Shown: positions 46,040 to 54,788 of the stretch, piece by piece | How positions within the stretch are numbered: the stretch's first letter is position 1 | Layout of the letters: every line of letters starts with the position of its first letter | NCBI RefSeq assembly: GCF_900460065.1 | Contig: NZ_UAVD01000039.1 | Coordinates: forward strand, 186,001 to 250,000 | Reading direction: 5' to 3' | Origin: Streptomyces griseus | GTDB lineage: Bacteria > Actinomycetota > Actinomycetes > Streptomycetales > Streptomycetaceae | Length of the DNA: 64,000 nucleotides | Position numbers and translations under genes: made by a program | Notes under the pieces: generated by a model | What the model saw: only the letters and a program-made list of their open reading frames with translations | The model's database searches: none | What the model was told of the DNA's origin: nothing

Positions 46040-46889
46040 AGGAGGGCCGGTCGGCCGCCTCCGGCTCCCCGAACGCCGCCCGCGCGTCGAACGCGGCGCG
46101 GCGCGTGGCCCGGCGCAGCGCCTTCAGCAGCGTCGGGCCGAGCGTCAGGGTCAGCACCACCGTCAGCACCGCCCGCCCCAGGTCCCAGCCCAGCGAGGTC
46201 GTCAGGTAGTAGGCGACGAACCGCACCAGGTTCTCGTTCAGCGGGTCGTTCCCGTCGAACGAGATCCCCGAACCGAGACCGGCGATGAGGGGCCAGCCCT
46301 GGAGGTTCATCACCGCGCCGTACGCGAACGCCGCCACGCACCCGTACACCGCCAGCATCGCCAACTCGGCCCGCCCGCGCAGCCGGTCGGGCCCCGGCAG
46401 CAGACCCGCGCCCATGGTGAACCAGCCCATCGACAGCATCTGGAACGGCATCCACGGCCCGACCCCGCCCGTCAGCAGCGCCGAGGCGAACATGGTCACC
46501 GAGCCCAGCACGAAGCCGAAGCCGGGCCCCAGCACCCGGCCGCTCAGCACCATCAGGAAGAACATCGGCTCCAGGCCGGCCGTGCCCGCCCCGAGCGGGC
46601 GCAGCGCCGCCCCGACCGCCGCCAGCACCCCGAGCATCGCGACGGCCTTCGCGTCCATCCCGGACTCGGAGATCGTCGCCACCACCACCCCGACGAGCAG
46701 CGGCAGCAGCGCCGCGAACAGCCAGGGCGCGTCCCGCGCGTGCGCGAGCCCGGACCCGGTGTCCGCCAGCAGCGGCCACCCGAAGGCGACCACGCCGACG
46801 GCCCCGGTCAGCAGCAGCACGGCCACGGACTTCGGCCCGAGCCGCACGGGCCGGGGAGCCCGTTCGGTGACGTCGTCCACCGCCTTCAC
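46038..46889 (-). CDS. ECF transporter S component (probable cobalamin, CbrT-like)
   Basis: 283 residues from GTG 46889, whose GTGA overlaps the ATPase stop (46886-46889). About nine hydrophobic segments: VAVLLLTGAVGVVAFGWPLL, LFAALLPLLVGVVVA, FFLMVLSGRVLGPGFGFVLG and WMPFQMLSMGWFTMGAG, with the small-residue faces expected of S components that toggle in the membrane. It is the last gene of the B12-riboswitch operon, so vitamin B12 or a precursor is the likely substrate. The specificity is inferred from the riboswitch. Confidence 0.82.
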   Translation of the reverse strand: MKAVDDVTERAPRPVRLGPKSVAVLLLTGAVGVVAFGWPLLADTGSGLAHARDAPWLFAALLPLLVGVVVATISESGMDAKAVAMLGVLAAVGAALRPLGAGTAGLEPMFFLMVLSGRVLGPGFGFVLGSVTMFASALLTGGVGPWMPFQMLSMGWFTMGAGLLPGPDRLRGRAELAMLAVYGCVAAFAYGAVMNLQGWPLIAGLGSGISFDGNDPLNENLVRFVAYYLTTSLGWDLGRAVLTVVLTLTLGPTLLKALRRATRRAAFDARAAFGEPEAADRPS

Positions 46890-48625
46890 GCTCCCGCCTC
46901 CAGCGCCCCGCGTACCTGGGACACGGTCAGCCACTCCTGCGGGGCGAGGATCTTCGCCGTCTGCGGGGCGAACGCGGGGGAGGAGACCACCACCCGCCCG
47001 GTCGGGCCGTCCGCGACGACCTCCCCGTCGGCGAGGATCACCACCCGGTGCGCCAGTTCCGCCGCCAGCTCCACGTCGTGCGTCGCCAGCACGATCGCGT
47101 GCCCCTCGGCCGCCAGCCCGCGCAGTACGCCGACCAGGCGGGCCTTCGCCGCGTAGTCCAGACCCCGCGTCGGCTCGTCCAGCAGCAACAGCGGCGGGCG
47201 GCCCGTCAGCACCAGCGCCAGGGCGAGCGCGAGCCGCTGCCCCTCGGACAGGTCCCGGGGGTGGGTGTCGTCCCCGACCCCCGGGAGCAGCTCCGACACC
47301 AGCGCCCGGCAGGTGCCCTCCGCCGCGCCCGCGTCCCGGTCGGCGGCGGCGCACTCGGCGGCCACCGTGTCCGCGTACAGCAGATCGCGCGGCTCCTGCG
47401 GTACGAGGCCGACCCGGCGCACCATCGCGCGCGGGTCCGTCCGGGCCGGGGCCAGACCGCCGACGCGCACGGAGCCCGCGGTGGGCTCGATCATGCCGAC
47501 GAGGGCCCCGAGCAGCGTGGACTTGCCGGCCCCGTTGCGGCCCATCAGGGCCACCGTCTCGCCCGGGGCCACGGTGAGCGTCACCCGCCGCAGCGCCTCG
47601 ACCCGGCCGCGCCGCACCCCGAGCCCGTCGACGCGGGTGACGGGATCGGCGACCGGGGCGGCCCGGGCGACGGCCCCGCGGCCCAGGAGTCGGGCGAACC
47701 GGCCGGTCCGTGGCCGCGCGGCGACAACCGGAGCGGGCGCACCGGGCATCGCCGACGCCTCCGGGGGCGCGGCCGGCTCCGGGACCGACGCGGCCTCCGG
47801 CGGCGACGCGTCCGCCAGCCGCTCCCGCAACCCGCCCGCCCCGCGCCGGGCGTCCCGTACCGACAGGGGCAGCGGGTCCCAGCCCGCCAGCAGGCCCAGC
47901 TCGGCCACCGGCGGCCGGACCGGCGACACCCTCATGACCTCGGCGGGCGGCCCCATCACCGGGGGCGCGCCCGGGGCGGGCAGCAGGACGACCTGGTCCG
48001 CGTACTGCACCACCCGCTCCAGCCGGTGCTCGGCCATCAGCACGGTCGTGCCCAGGTCGTGCACCAGCCGCTGGAGCACCGCGAGGACCTCCTCGGCCGC
48101 CGCCGGGTCCAGCGCCGAGGTCGGCTCGTCCAGCACCAGCACCTTCGGGTGGGGGGTGAGCACCGAACCGATCGCCACCCGCTGCCGCTGGCCGCCCGAC
48201 AGGGTCGCGATCGGCCGGTCGCGCAGCTCGGCCAGGCCCAGCAGATCGAGCGTCTCCTCGACCCGGCGGCGCATCACGTCCGGGGCGAGCCCCAGCGACT
48301 CCATGCCGTACGCGAGCTCGTCCTCGACGGTGTCCGTGACGAAGTGCGCCAGCGGATCCTGGCCCACGGTCCCGACGAGATCGGCCAGTTCACGCGGCTT
48401 GTGCGTACGGGTGTCCCGGCCGCCCACGGTGACCCGGCCCGACAGCAGCCCGCCCGTGAAGTGCGGGACGAGCCCCGAGACCGTACCCAGCAAAGTCGAC
48501 TTGCCGACACCGGAGGGGCCGACGAGCAGCACGAGCTCACCCTCGGGGACCGTGAGGTCGACCCCGGACAGCGTGGGGCGCTCCGTGCCCTCGTACCGCA
48601 CGGAGACCCGCTCGAACCTGATCAC
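46886..48625 (-). CDS. ECF transporter ATPase, two fused ATP-binding domains
   Basis: 579 residues from GTG 48625. The first domain has Walker A VGPSGVGKST (about residue 37), signature LSGGQRQRVA and Walker B VLVLDEPTSALD. After a Pro/Ala linker (about 270-345) the second has MGRNGAGKST, LSEGQRLALA (signature slightly altered from LSGGQ) and LLLLDEPTRGLD. It is the energising subunit of a group II-like ECF transporter. The start forms GTGA with the T-component stop, and its own stop overlaps the S-component start. The ATPase halves of most ECF systems are separate proteins, so this is a natural fusion common in Streptomyces. Confidence 0.92.
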   Translation of the reverse strand: MIRFERVSVRYEGTERPTLSGVDLTVPEGELVLLVGPSGVGKSTLLGTVSGLVPHFTGGLLSGRVTVGGRDTRTHKPRELADLVGTVGQDPLAHFVTDTVEDELAYGMESLGLAPDVMRRRVEETLDLLGLAELRDRPIATLSGGQRQRVAIGSVLTPHPKVLVLDEPTSALDPAAAEEVLAVLQRLVHDLGTTVLMAEHRLERVVQYADQVVLLPAPGAPPVMGPPAEVMRVSPVRPPVAELGLLAGWDPLPLSVRDARRGAGGLRERLADASPPEAASVPEPAAPPEASAMPGAPAPVVAARPRTGRFARLLGRGAVARAAPVADPVTRVDGLGVRRGRVEALRRVTLTVAPGETVALMGRNGAGKSTLLGALVGMIEPTAGSVRVGGLAPARTDPRAMVRRVGLVPQEPRDLLYADTVAAECAAADRDAGAAEGTCRALVSELLPGVGDDTHPRDLSEGQRLALALALVLTGRPPLLLLDEPTRGLDYAAKARLVGVLRGLAAEGHAIVLATHDVELAAELAHRVVILADGEVVADGPTGRVVVSSPAFAPQTAKILAPQEWLTVSQVRGALEAGA

Positions 48626-49797
48626 GCCTGCTCCTTGCCGCGTCGCACTGGTCTGTCGGCCGCCCGGTCCGACGGCGGGAGGGGGGCGACCAGCGCGGGC
48701 AGCAGCCCGATCAGCACCGCCGCCGCGGGCCACAGCGGCAGCACCGGCGCGGTCAGCGGCACGACACCGGGGCGCATCGCCGCCGGATCCACCGCCCCCG
48801 CCCGGATCATCGCCGCCGCGACCGCCGCACCCGAGCCGGCCACCAGCCAGGCCCGTACACCCCACCGGTCCGGCCGGTAGCGGGTGCGCACCGAGCGCCG
48901 CCCGCCGAGCCGCAGCCCGGCCATCGCGGCGACCAGACCGGCCAGCAGCAACGGCAGCCCGTACACCGCCCCCTGCGCGGCCAGCAATCCGTACGTGCCG
49001 GCGCACACCCCGAGCAGCCCGCCCAGGGTGAGGACGTTCGTCGTGTGCCGGACGGCCGCCGGTACCCGGGCGGTGCGCCCGTACCCCCGCGCGTCCATCG
49101 ACGCGGCCACCGCCACCGACCGCTCCAGCGCGCCCTCCAGCACCGGCAGCCCGATCTGCGCCACCGCCCGCACGCCGCCGGTCGGCCGTCCCCGCAGCCG
49201 GCGCGCGGTGCGCAGCCGGACCACGTCGGCCACCATGTTCGGCGCGAACGTCATCGCGACCACGACGGCGACCCCCGCCTCGTACAGCGCGCCCGGCAGC
49301 GACTTCAGCAGCCGTGCCGGATTGGCCAGCGCGTTCGCCGCGCCGACGCAGATCAGCAGGGTGGCCAGCTTCATCCCGTCGTAGAGGGAGAAGACGAGCT
49401 GCTCGGCGGTGACCCGGCCGCCGATCCGCACACCCTGCGCCCAGTCGGGCAGCGGCAGTTCGGGCAGGACGAACACCGTGTGGGAGCCGGGGATCGACGA
49501 ACCGAGGAAGACGGAGAAGACCAGCCGCAGCGCCACCACGAACAGCCCGAGCTTGACGAACGCGCCGTACGAACGGGCCCACGGCGCGTCCGTCCGCCGC
49601 GCCGCCACCACATACCCCGCCACCCCGACCAGCAGCCCGAGCACCAGGGGGTTCGTCGTCCGGGACGCGGCGGTGGCGAGCCCCAGCGCCCACAGCCACC
49701 ACGCCCCGGCGGGCAGCGCGTTGCCGCGGTCCGCCGCGGGGGCGCGCAGGGCACGGCGCAGCGGCCGGGCCGACGCCGGGGCGGGGGCGGCGGTCAC
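48622..49797 (-). CDS. ECF transporter transmembrane (T) component
   Basis: 391 residues from GTG 49797, which overlaps the upstream stop as GTGA. Helices include LPAGAWWLWALGLATAASRTT and NPLVLGLLVGVAGYVV. The cytoplasmic coupling helices carry A-R-G motifs: SVAVAASMDARGYGR (about residues 239-253) and ARRLRGRPTGG. The extra C-terminal helices (LLLAGLVAAMAGLRLGG and LWPAAAVLIGLLPALVAP) make it longer than a typical T component of about 265 residues. It links S component and ATPase. Confidence 0.9.
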   Translation of the reverse strand: MTAAPAPASARPLRRALRAPAADRGNALPAGAWWLWALGLATAASRTTNPLVLGLLVGVAGYVVAARRTDAPWARSYGAFVKLGLFVVALRLVFSVFLGSSIPGSHTVFVLPELPLPDWAQGVRIGGRVTAEQLVFSLYDGMKLATLLICVGAANALANPARLLKSLPGALYEAGVAVVVAMTFAPNMVADVVRLRTARRLRGRPTGGVRAVAQIGLPVLEGALERSVAVAASMDARGYGRTARVPAAVRHTTNVLTLGGLLGVCAGTYGLLAAQGAVYGLPLLLAGLVAAMAGLRLGGRRSVRTRYRPDRWGVRAWLVAGSGAAVAAAMIRAGAVDPAAMRPGVVPLTAPVLPLWPAAAVLIGLLPALVAPLPPSDRAADRPVRRGKEQA

Positions 49798-50540
49798 CGG
49801 CGGCGGCGGGCCTGGACCACGGCGGCGGCGCCCAGCAGCAGGACGGCGCCGATGCCGACGAGGAGCCCGGCGGACGGACCGCCGCCGCTGCCGTCCCCGT
49901 CGTCCCGGGCCGCCCCCGAGGCGTCGCCCGGCCGCGCGGACCCGGACGGCTCCGGGGACGAGGACGGCTTCGCGCTGCCGTCCTCGCCGGACACCTGCTC
50001 GCCGCAGCCCGACTCCGGGTAGCCCGAGATCGCGCAGAGCATGGCGCTGCTGTCGTACCGCAGCGGTTTCGCCACCGCGGCGAGCGCCTCGGCGCTGCTG
50101 GCGTCCGGTGCGACCTGCGCGCACGCCGTGCGCGGGGCGGGCGGCTTCTCCCCGTCGGGGGCGTCCGCCGACGTGCCCGGGTCGATCACCAGCGCCACCC
50201 GCTTGCGCCCGTCCTTCGCCGGGGTGTCCGCGCAGATCGCCCCGAAACCGGGGGCGCGGCGCGGCTGCGCGGCATCGCCCGAGTCCTCGCTCACGGCGAA
50301 CCGGAAGCCCTGGACCGTGCCGTCGTCCGGGCGCAGCAGCGACGGCCCCTGGGTCGCGTACTCCCAGTTCTTGCCGTTGCCCTCCCAGAAGGACCAGTAG
50401 CGGTAGCCGGCGGCCTCCGCGCTGCCCGCGCCGAGCAGGACGGCCGATGCGGCGACCAGGGCGGCCAGCAGGGCGACGAGCGGACTCCGTGACCGCGCGA
50501 GGACAGGGCTCGGCACCGGTGCGCGCCGCGTACGGTTCAC
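49794..50540 (-). CDS. Secreted, C-terminally anchored protein of the B12 operon (SCO2322-like)
   Basis: 248 residues from GTG 50540, overlapping the upstream stop as GTGA. A Sec signal peptide (hydrophobic core LVALLAALVAASAVLLGAG, ending GSAEA) precedes a domain starting YRYWSFWEGNGKNWEYA. This aromatic start, DGTVQGFRF and a later pair of cysteines (CADT, CAQV) with SGYPESGCGEQV mark a family named after Streptomyces SCO2322. A Ser/Asp-rich stalk and one transmembrane helix (LLVGIGAVLLLGAAAVVQ) end it. The role is unknown, but co-transcription with an ECF transporter suggests an extracellular capture factor. Confidence 0.82.
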   Translation of the reverse strand: MNRTRRAPVPSPVLARSRSPLVALLAALVAASAVLLGAGSAEAAGYRYWSFWEGNGKNWEYATQGPSLLRPDDGTVQGFRFAVSEDSGDAAQPRRAPGFGAICADTPAKDGRKRVALVIDPGTSADAPDGEKPPAPRTACAQVAPDASSAEALAAVAKPLRYDSSAMLCAISGYPESGCGEQVSGEDGSAKPSSSPEPSGSARPGDASGAARDDGDGSGGGPSAGLLVGIGAVLLLGAAAVVQARRRR

Positions 50541-51790
50541 GGCTGCTGCTTCTTCCGGCGCATGCTCAGCAGGAAGCCGATGCCCGCCCCGGCGACCAGA
50601 CCGATGCCGATCAGCCACCCCAGGCTCAGCCCGCTGTCGTCGCTGTCGGTGCCGCTGGAGGGCTGCGGGCCGGTCGGTGTGGGCGAGGGGAGGGCGGTGG
50701 CGGCCGGGGCGGGGCCCATCGTGTTGAGCTGCTTGACGAGGTTGACGCCGCCGAAGCTGCGGGCGTCCGCGCCGGTGGCGTGCGCCGCGAGGATCAGCTG
50801 GGCGGTGGCGGCCGGGCCGCTCCGCTTCGCCCAGTCGGTGGCGTTCTTCTGGAGCCAGGCGACGGAGGCCTCGGCCTTGTCCGTGTGCCCGGAGGCGGCG
50901 AGCGCGACGACCGCGTCCGCGGTGTTGCCGTAGTCGGGCTGCGGCTCGGTGTCCTCGGCGCCCGGCATCGGGGCCTGCTCCAGGTACGGCGACTTCTTCA
51001 GGGTGTCCGCGAGGAAGAAGGAGCCGTTCTGCGCGGTCTGCTCCGGGCTGAGGCCGTCGCCCTTCGTGCAGGCGGGGTCCTTGACCGCGTTGGACGTGCC
51101 GGACGCGATGCCCTTGCCCATCAGGCCGAGCACCGAGGCCGCGGTGGCGTCCAGGTTGGCGGCCAGCTCCCCCTTCTTGCCCGGCTGGTAGGCGAACGCG
51201 CCGCCGTCCTTCTCCCCGCAGGGGATCGCCAGGGACTGGAGCGCGGTGTACGGGGTGTTGCCGTCGGCCGTGGTGACCTCGTTGATCGGGACGCCGGTCC
51301 GGGCGAGCGCGCCGACGACGATCGACGTGGAGTTCGCGTCGGACGGACTGCCCGGGTTGTAGCCCCAGCCGCCGTCCTCGTTCTGTACGGACTTCAGCCA
51401 GTCGGCCCCGTTGTTGGCCTCGTCGCGGCGCTGGTTGATCTCGACGAGTGCCTGCACGGCGATGGCCGTGGCGTTGGTGTCCATCACCGTGGACGCGTCG
51501 CAGGGCCGGGAGGTGTCGGCCCGGTAGGAGGTGAACGCCCCGCTGTCGCACTGCTGGCCCGCCAGCCAGTCCACCGACTGCGTCGACGGCGTGACGTACT
51601 CGATCTTCTGCGCGAGGAAGGCCAGCGACTGCCGCCACACCCCGTCGTACGTGGGGTCCGTGGTGCCGTAGAGCCCGGCCGGCAGCTCCGCCGACGGGGA
51701 GGGGCTCGGCGCGGCGACCGCTACGGGCGCGGCCGCGCCCAGGAGCACGGCGGTGGTCGCGAGCGCGGCTGCGCTGCGGCGTACGGTCAT
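50537..51790 (-). CDS. Prenyltransferase/squalene-oxidase-repeat protein of the B12 operon
   Basis: 417 residues from ATG 51790 with GGAGAGG upstream. A signal peptide (ending AAPVAVAA) precedes tandem alpha-hairpin repeats of the terpenoid-cyclase toroid type (NGADWLKSVQNEDGGWGYNPG, given as DWLKSVQNEDGGWGYNPG; DSGAFTSYRAD; EDGGAFAYQ-like). The C-terminal LGWLIGIGLVAGAGIGFLL anchor holds it in the membrane. The toroid fold is shared with the cobalamin-binding domain of mammalian intrinsic factor and transcobalamin. Being first after the B12 riboswitch, it is probably a B12-capturing surface protein rather than a prenyltransferase. Confidence 0.82.
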   Translation of the reverse strand: MTVRRSAAALATTAVLLGAAAPVAVAAPSPSPSAELPAGLYGTTDPTYDGVWRQSLAFLAQKIEYVTPSTQSVDWLAGQQCDSGAFTSYRADTSRPCDASTVMDTNATAIAVQALVEINQRRDEANNGADWLKSVQNEDGGWGYNPGSPSDANSTSIVVGALARTGVPINEVTTADGNTPYTALQSLAIPCGEKDGGAFAYQPGKKGELAANLDATAASVLGLMGKGIASGTSNAVKDPACTKGDGLSPEQTAQNGSFFLADTLKKSPYLEQAPMPGAEDTEPQPDYGNTADAVVALAASGHTDKAEASVAWLQKNATDWAKRSGPAATAQLILAAHATGADARSFGGVNLVKQLNTMGPAPAATALPSPTPTGPQPSSGTDSDDSGLSLGWLIGIGLVAGAGIGFLLSMRRKKQQP

Positions 51791-51876
51791 GGCTGGCTGG
51801 GCCTCTCCTGCGAGGGCCGGACTCCGCGGGCGCACGAGGGCCCCGGGCTCCGGCCCCGTATGCCTCGACGGTGCCG

Positions 51877-52030
51877 GCCACCGGGGTTCCGGTGGCCCGA
51901 GCCGGTCACGCTCCGCGGCGGGCGGTCCGGCTGCCGTCGGGCGGACGGGTCACGGCTGGGGCGCTGCGCCGGATTCGCACCGGCTTCCCCCTGTACGGGC
52001 ATGATGACGACCTGCCCACTCTACCGGTCC
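51877..52030 (-). promoter_or_regulatory. Cobalamin riboswitch
   Basis: On the reverse strand the region near 51957-51991 reads GGGGGAAGCCGGTGCGAATC then CGGCGCAGCGCCCC. This is the core of the adenosylcobalamin aptamer (GGGAA, CCGGTG, AATCCGG, GCCCC), followed by AGCCGTGACC, a divergent B12 box. A later hairpin, GCCACCGG and CCGGTGGC (51877-51896), may be the expression platform. It lies 87 bases before the toroid gene start. In Streptomyces such switches reduce expression at high B12. Confidence 0.92.
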
Positions 52031-52069
52031 GTAGCCGGGCGCCCGGGGGGCGTGCGCCACGGCGATCGT

Positions 52070-53116
52070 TCAGGCGGCGATGTACGCCACCGGGGGTCCG
52101 CCCGGCACCGCCTCCGCGCGGCCGAGCTTCACGAGCCGCCGCAGATGGGACTCGGCCTCGGAGACGGCGATGGACCGCGAGCCGTGCGGGATCTGCTCCC
52201 AGGGCCTGTTCCACTCCATCCGCTCCGCGAGCTGCCACGGGGTGAGCGGCGTGGCGAGCAGGGCGAGGAGACCGGTCAGCCGCTCCTCGTGGTGGTCCAG
52301 CAGCTCCCGCACCCGCCCGCCCGCGTCGGTGAACGCGTACTGGTGGGCGGGCAGCACCTCGGCGACCCCGAGCCGGCCGATCCGCTCCAGCGAGGCGAGG
52401 TAGTCGCCGAGCGGATCGGTGACCGTCATGTCGTCGGGGTCCTCGTACAGCCCGATGTGCGGGCTGATCCCCGGCAGCAGATGGTCCCCGGAGAACAGCC
52501 GCCCGTGCCCCGGCAGGTCCGCCGGATGCCGCTCCTCCAGATGGAGGCAGACGTGGCCGGGGGTGTGCCCCGGGGTCCAGACGGCCCGCAGCCGTCGCCC
52601 GGCGAGATCGAGCAGCTCGCCGGGGACGATCTCCCGGTCGGGCAGGGCGGCGCGCAGCCCCGGCAGGGTCCGCATCCGCCCGCCGGCGCGGGCGGCGCGC
52701 AACGGGGCGAGGTGGTCCTCCGGCGCTCCGACGGCGGCGAGCTTGCGGGTGAGGTAGTCGAGCCAGGTGCCGGGCTCGGACTCCCGGGTGCGCCGGACGA
52801 CGGCGGTGTCGGCCTCGTGCATCGCGATCCAGGCCCCGGACGCCTCGCGGACCTGGCCGGAGAGGCCGTGGTGGTCGGGGTGGTGGTGGGTGATGACGAC
52901 GCCGTGGATGTCGGCGACGGCGGTGCCGAGTGCGGTCAGCCCGGCGGTCAGGGTGTCCCAGGAGGCGGGGTCGTCCCAGCCGGTGTCGATGAGGACGGGC
53001 CCCCGGTCGGTGTCGACGAGGTGGACCAGGGTGTGCCCGAGGGGGTTGTCCGGGATGGGCACCTTGATGCTGTGGACGCCTCCGCCGTGGTCGGTCACCT
53101 GCGTCACCTGCGTCAT
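52070..53116 (-). CDS. Metallo-beta-lactamase fold hydrolase
   Basis: 348 residues from ATG 53116 (MTQVTQVTDH). The zinc ligands are in VVITHHHPDHHGLSGQV (T-H-x-H-x-D-H, about residues 81-97) and the later TPGHTPGHV (about 182-190), LFSGDHLLPG and LPAHQYAF. The C-terminal 90 residues add a helical part with a winged-helix-like end (SEAESHLRRLVKLGRAEAV). It could be a thioesterase- or glyoxalase-like hydrolase. It is divergent from the ALDH/ferredoxin pair across KstR-type motifs, so it may serve sterol or acyl catabolism. Confidence 0.88.
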   Translation of the reverse strand: MTQVTQVTDHGGGVHSIKVPIPDNPLGHTLVHLVDTDRGPVLIDTGWDDPASWDTLTAGLTALGTAVADIHGVVITHHHPDHHGLSGQVREASGAWIAMHEADTAVVRRTRESEPGTWLDYLTRKLAAVGAPEDHLAPLRAARAGGRMRTLPGLRAALPDREIVPGELLDLAGRRLRAVWTPGHTPGHVCLHLEERHPADLPGHGRLFSGDHLLPGISPHIGLYEDPDDMTVTDPLGDYLASLERIGRLGVAEVLPAHQYAFTDAGGRVRELLDHHEERLTGLLALLATPLTPWQLAERMEWNRPWEQIPHGSRSIAVSEAESHLRRLVKLGRAEAVPGGPPVAYIAA

Positions 53117-53186
53117 GGGGGTCCCATCTCTGCCTGGTCCGGGCGTGCGGGCGCGCCGCACGGTGTCGCACTCCGTCCACTGTAAC

Positions 53187-53200
53187 GAGAACTTGTTCCA
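53187..53200. promoter_or_regulatory. KstR-type operator motif (MBL side)
   Basis: GAGAACTTGTTCCA matches TnnAACnnGTTnnA except at the first base. It lies 71 bases upstream of the MBL start. Confidence 0.65.
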
Positions 53201-53263
53201 GTGGTAGCCCGGGTCTACCGAATCCTCACCCCAAGGGCCGCCCGCGCCGTGGACTACTGGAAC

Positions 53264-53277
53264 AGGAACTGGTATCA
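53264..53277. promoter_or_regulatory. KstR-type operator motif (ALDH side), lower match
   Basis: AGGAACTGGTATCA has the AAC half and ends in A but GTA instead of GTT. It sits in the inverted repeat GAACTG and CAGTTC around GTAT, 50 bases before the aldehyde dehydrogenase start. Confidence 0.5.
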
Positions 53278-53327
53278 GTTCTGACGACTAGTCAGTTGGT
53301 GGGGCCGGGCCGCGGGAGGCGACAGCC

Positions 53328-54788
53328 ATGACCGAGCTTGTGGAACACGGACAACTGTTCATCGGCGGGGAGTTCACCGACCCGCTCGGCACCGAGGTCA
53401 TCGAGGTGATCTCCCCGCACACCGAAGAGGTCATCGGCCGGGTGCCGCACGCCTCCGAGGGCGATGTGGACCGGGCGGTCGCCGCCGCCCGCCGCGCCTT
53501 CGACGAGGGGCCCTGGCCGAGGATGGGCCTGGACGAGCGGATCGCGGTGATCACCCGGATCAAGGACGCCTTCGCCGTACGCCACGAGGAGTTCGCGCGC
53601 CTGATCAGCGCCCAGAACGGCACCCCGTACAGCGCGAGCGTCATGGTGCAGGCGCTGGCCGCGATGATGGTCTGGGACTCGGCGATCACGGTGGCGCGCG
53701 ACTTCCCGTACGAGGAGCGGCGCGACGGCGTCCTCGGCCCCCTGCTGGTCCGCCGCGAGCCGGTCGGGGTGGTCGCCGCGGTCGTCCCGTGGAACGTCCC
53801 GCAGTTCACGGCCGCCGCGAAACTGGCCCCTGCCCTCCTGGCGGGCTGCACGGCGGTCCTGAAGGTCTCCCCGGAAACCCCCCTGGACGCCTATCTCCTG
53901 GCGGAGTTGGCCGAGGAGGCGGGGCTGCCGCCCGGAGTCCTCTCCATCCTCCCGGCCGACCGCGAGGTCAGCGAGTACCTGGTGGGCCACCCGGACGTGG
54001 ACAAGGTCTCCTTCACCGGCTCGGTCGCCGCCGGCCGCCGCGTCATGGAGGTGGCCTCCCGCAACCTCACCCGCGTCACCCTGGAGTTGGGCGGCAAGTC
54101 CGCCGCGGTCATCCTCCCCGACGCCGACCTGGAAGCGGCGGTCGCGGGCATCGTCCCCTTCGCCTGGATGATCAACGGCCAGGCGTGCGTGGCCCAGACG
54201 CGCATCCTGGCCCCGAACTCCCGCTACGACGAGATGGCGGAGGCCTTCGCGGCGGCGGCCGGAGCCCTGCGCGTGGGCGACCCCCTCGACCCGACGACCG
54301 AACTGGGCCCCCTGGTGGCCCGGCGCCAGCAGCAACGCTCGCTGGACTACATCCGGTTGGGCCAGGAGGAGGGCGCCAAGATCCTCACGGGCGGCAACCG
54401 CCCGGCCGCCCGGGAACGCGGCTGGTACGTCGAGCCGACCCTCTTCGGCTCCGTCGACAACTCCATGCGCATCGCCCGCGAGGAGATCTTCGGCCCGGTG
54501 ATCTGCCTGATCCCGTACGAGGACGAGGACGAGGCCGTCCGCATCGCCGACGACTCCCCGTACGGCCTCAGCGGCAGCGTCTGGACGGCGGACACGGAAC
54601 GCGGCATCGACGTGGCCCGCCGGGTCCGCACCGGCACCTACAGCGTGAACACGTTCAGCCTCGACATGCTCGGCCCCTTCGGCGGCTACAAGAACTCCGG
54701 CCTGGGCCGTGAGTTCGGCCCCGAGGGCTACGGCGAGTTCTTCGAGCACAAGATGATCCACCTGCCCGCCGGCTACCGGGAGGCGTGA
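53328..54788 (+). CDS. Aldehyde dehydrogenase
   Basis: 486 residues. NAD-binding FTGSVAAGR (about residues 226-234), LELGGKSAAVI (catalytic Glu about 253), NGQACVAQTRI (catalytic Cys about 287), and EEIFGPVICLIPY (about 384-396) are all present. It oxidises an aldehyde to an acid with NAD(P). It is immediately followed by a [3Fe-4S] ferredoxin with a TGATG overlap, a pairing that often serves a cytochrome P450. Upstream KstR-type motifs suggest it acts with the CYP125-like enzyme, for instance oxidising a side-chain aldehyde. This is inferred. Confidence 0.93.
   Translation: MTELVEHGQLFIGGEFTDPLGTEVIEVISPHTEEVIGRVPHASEGDVDRAVAAARRAFDEGPWPRMGLDERIAVITRIKDAFAVRHEEFARLISAQNGTPYSASVMVQALAAMMVWDSAITVARDFPYEERRDGVLGPLLVRREPVGVVAAVVPWNVPQFTAAAKLAPALLAGCTAVLKVSPETPLDAYLLAELAEEAGLPPGVLSILPADREVSEYLVGHPDVDKVSFTGSVAAGRRVMEVASRNLTRVTLELGGKSAAVILPDADLEAAVAGIVPFAWMINGQACVAQTRILAPNSRYDEMAEAFAAAAGALRVGDPLDPTTELGPLVARRQQQRSLDYIRLGQEEGAKILTGGNRPAARERGWYVEPTLFGSVDNSMRIAREEIFGPVICLIPYEDEDEAVRIADDSPYGLSGSVWTADTERGIDVARRVRTGTYSVNTFSLDMLGPFGGYKNSGLGREFGPEGYGEFFEHKMIHLPAGYREA

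Noticed and set aside
50537..51790. True squalene/hopene cyclase or prenyltransferase
   Set aside because: It has a signal peptide and C-terminal anchor and lacks the D-x-D-D motif; operon and riboswitch point to B12 capture.
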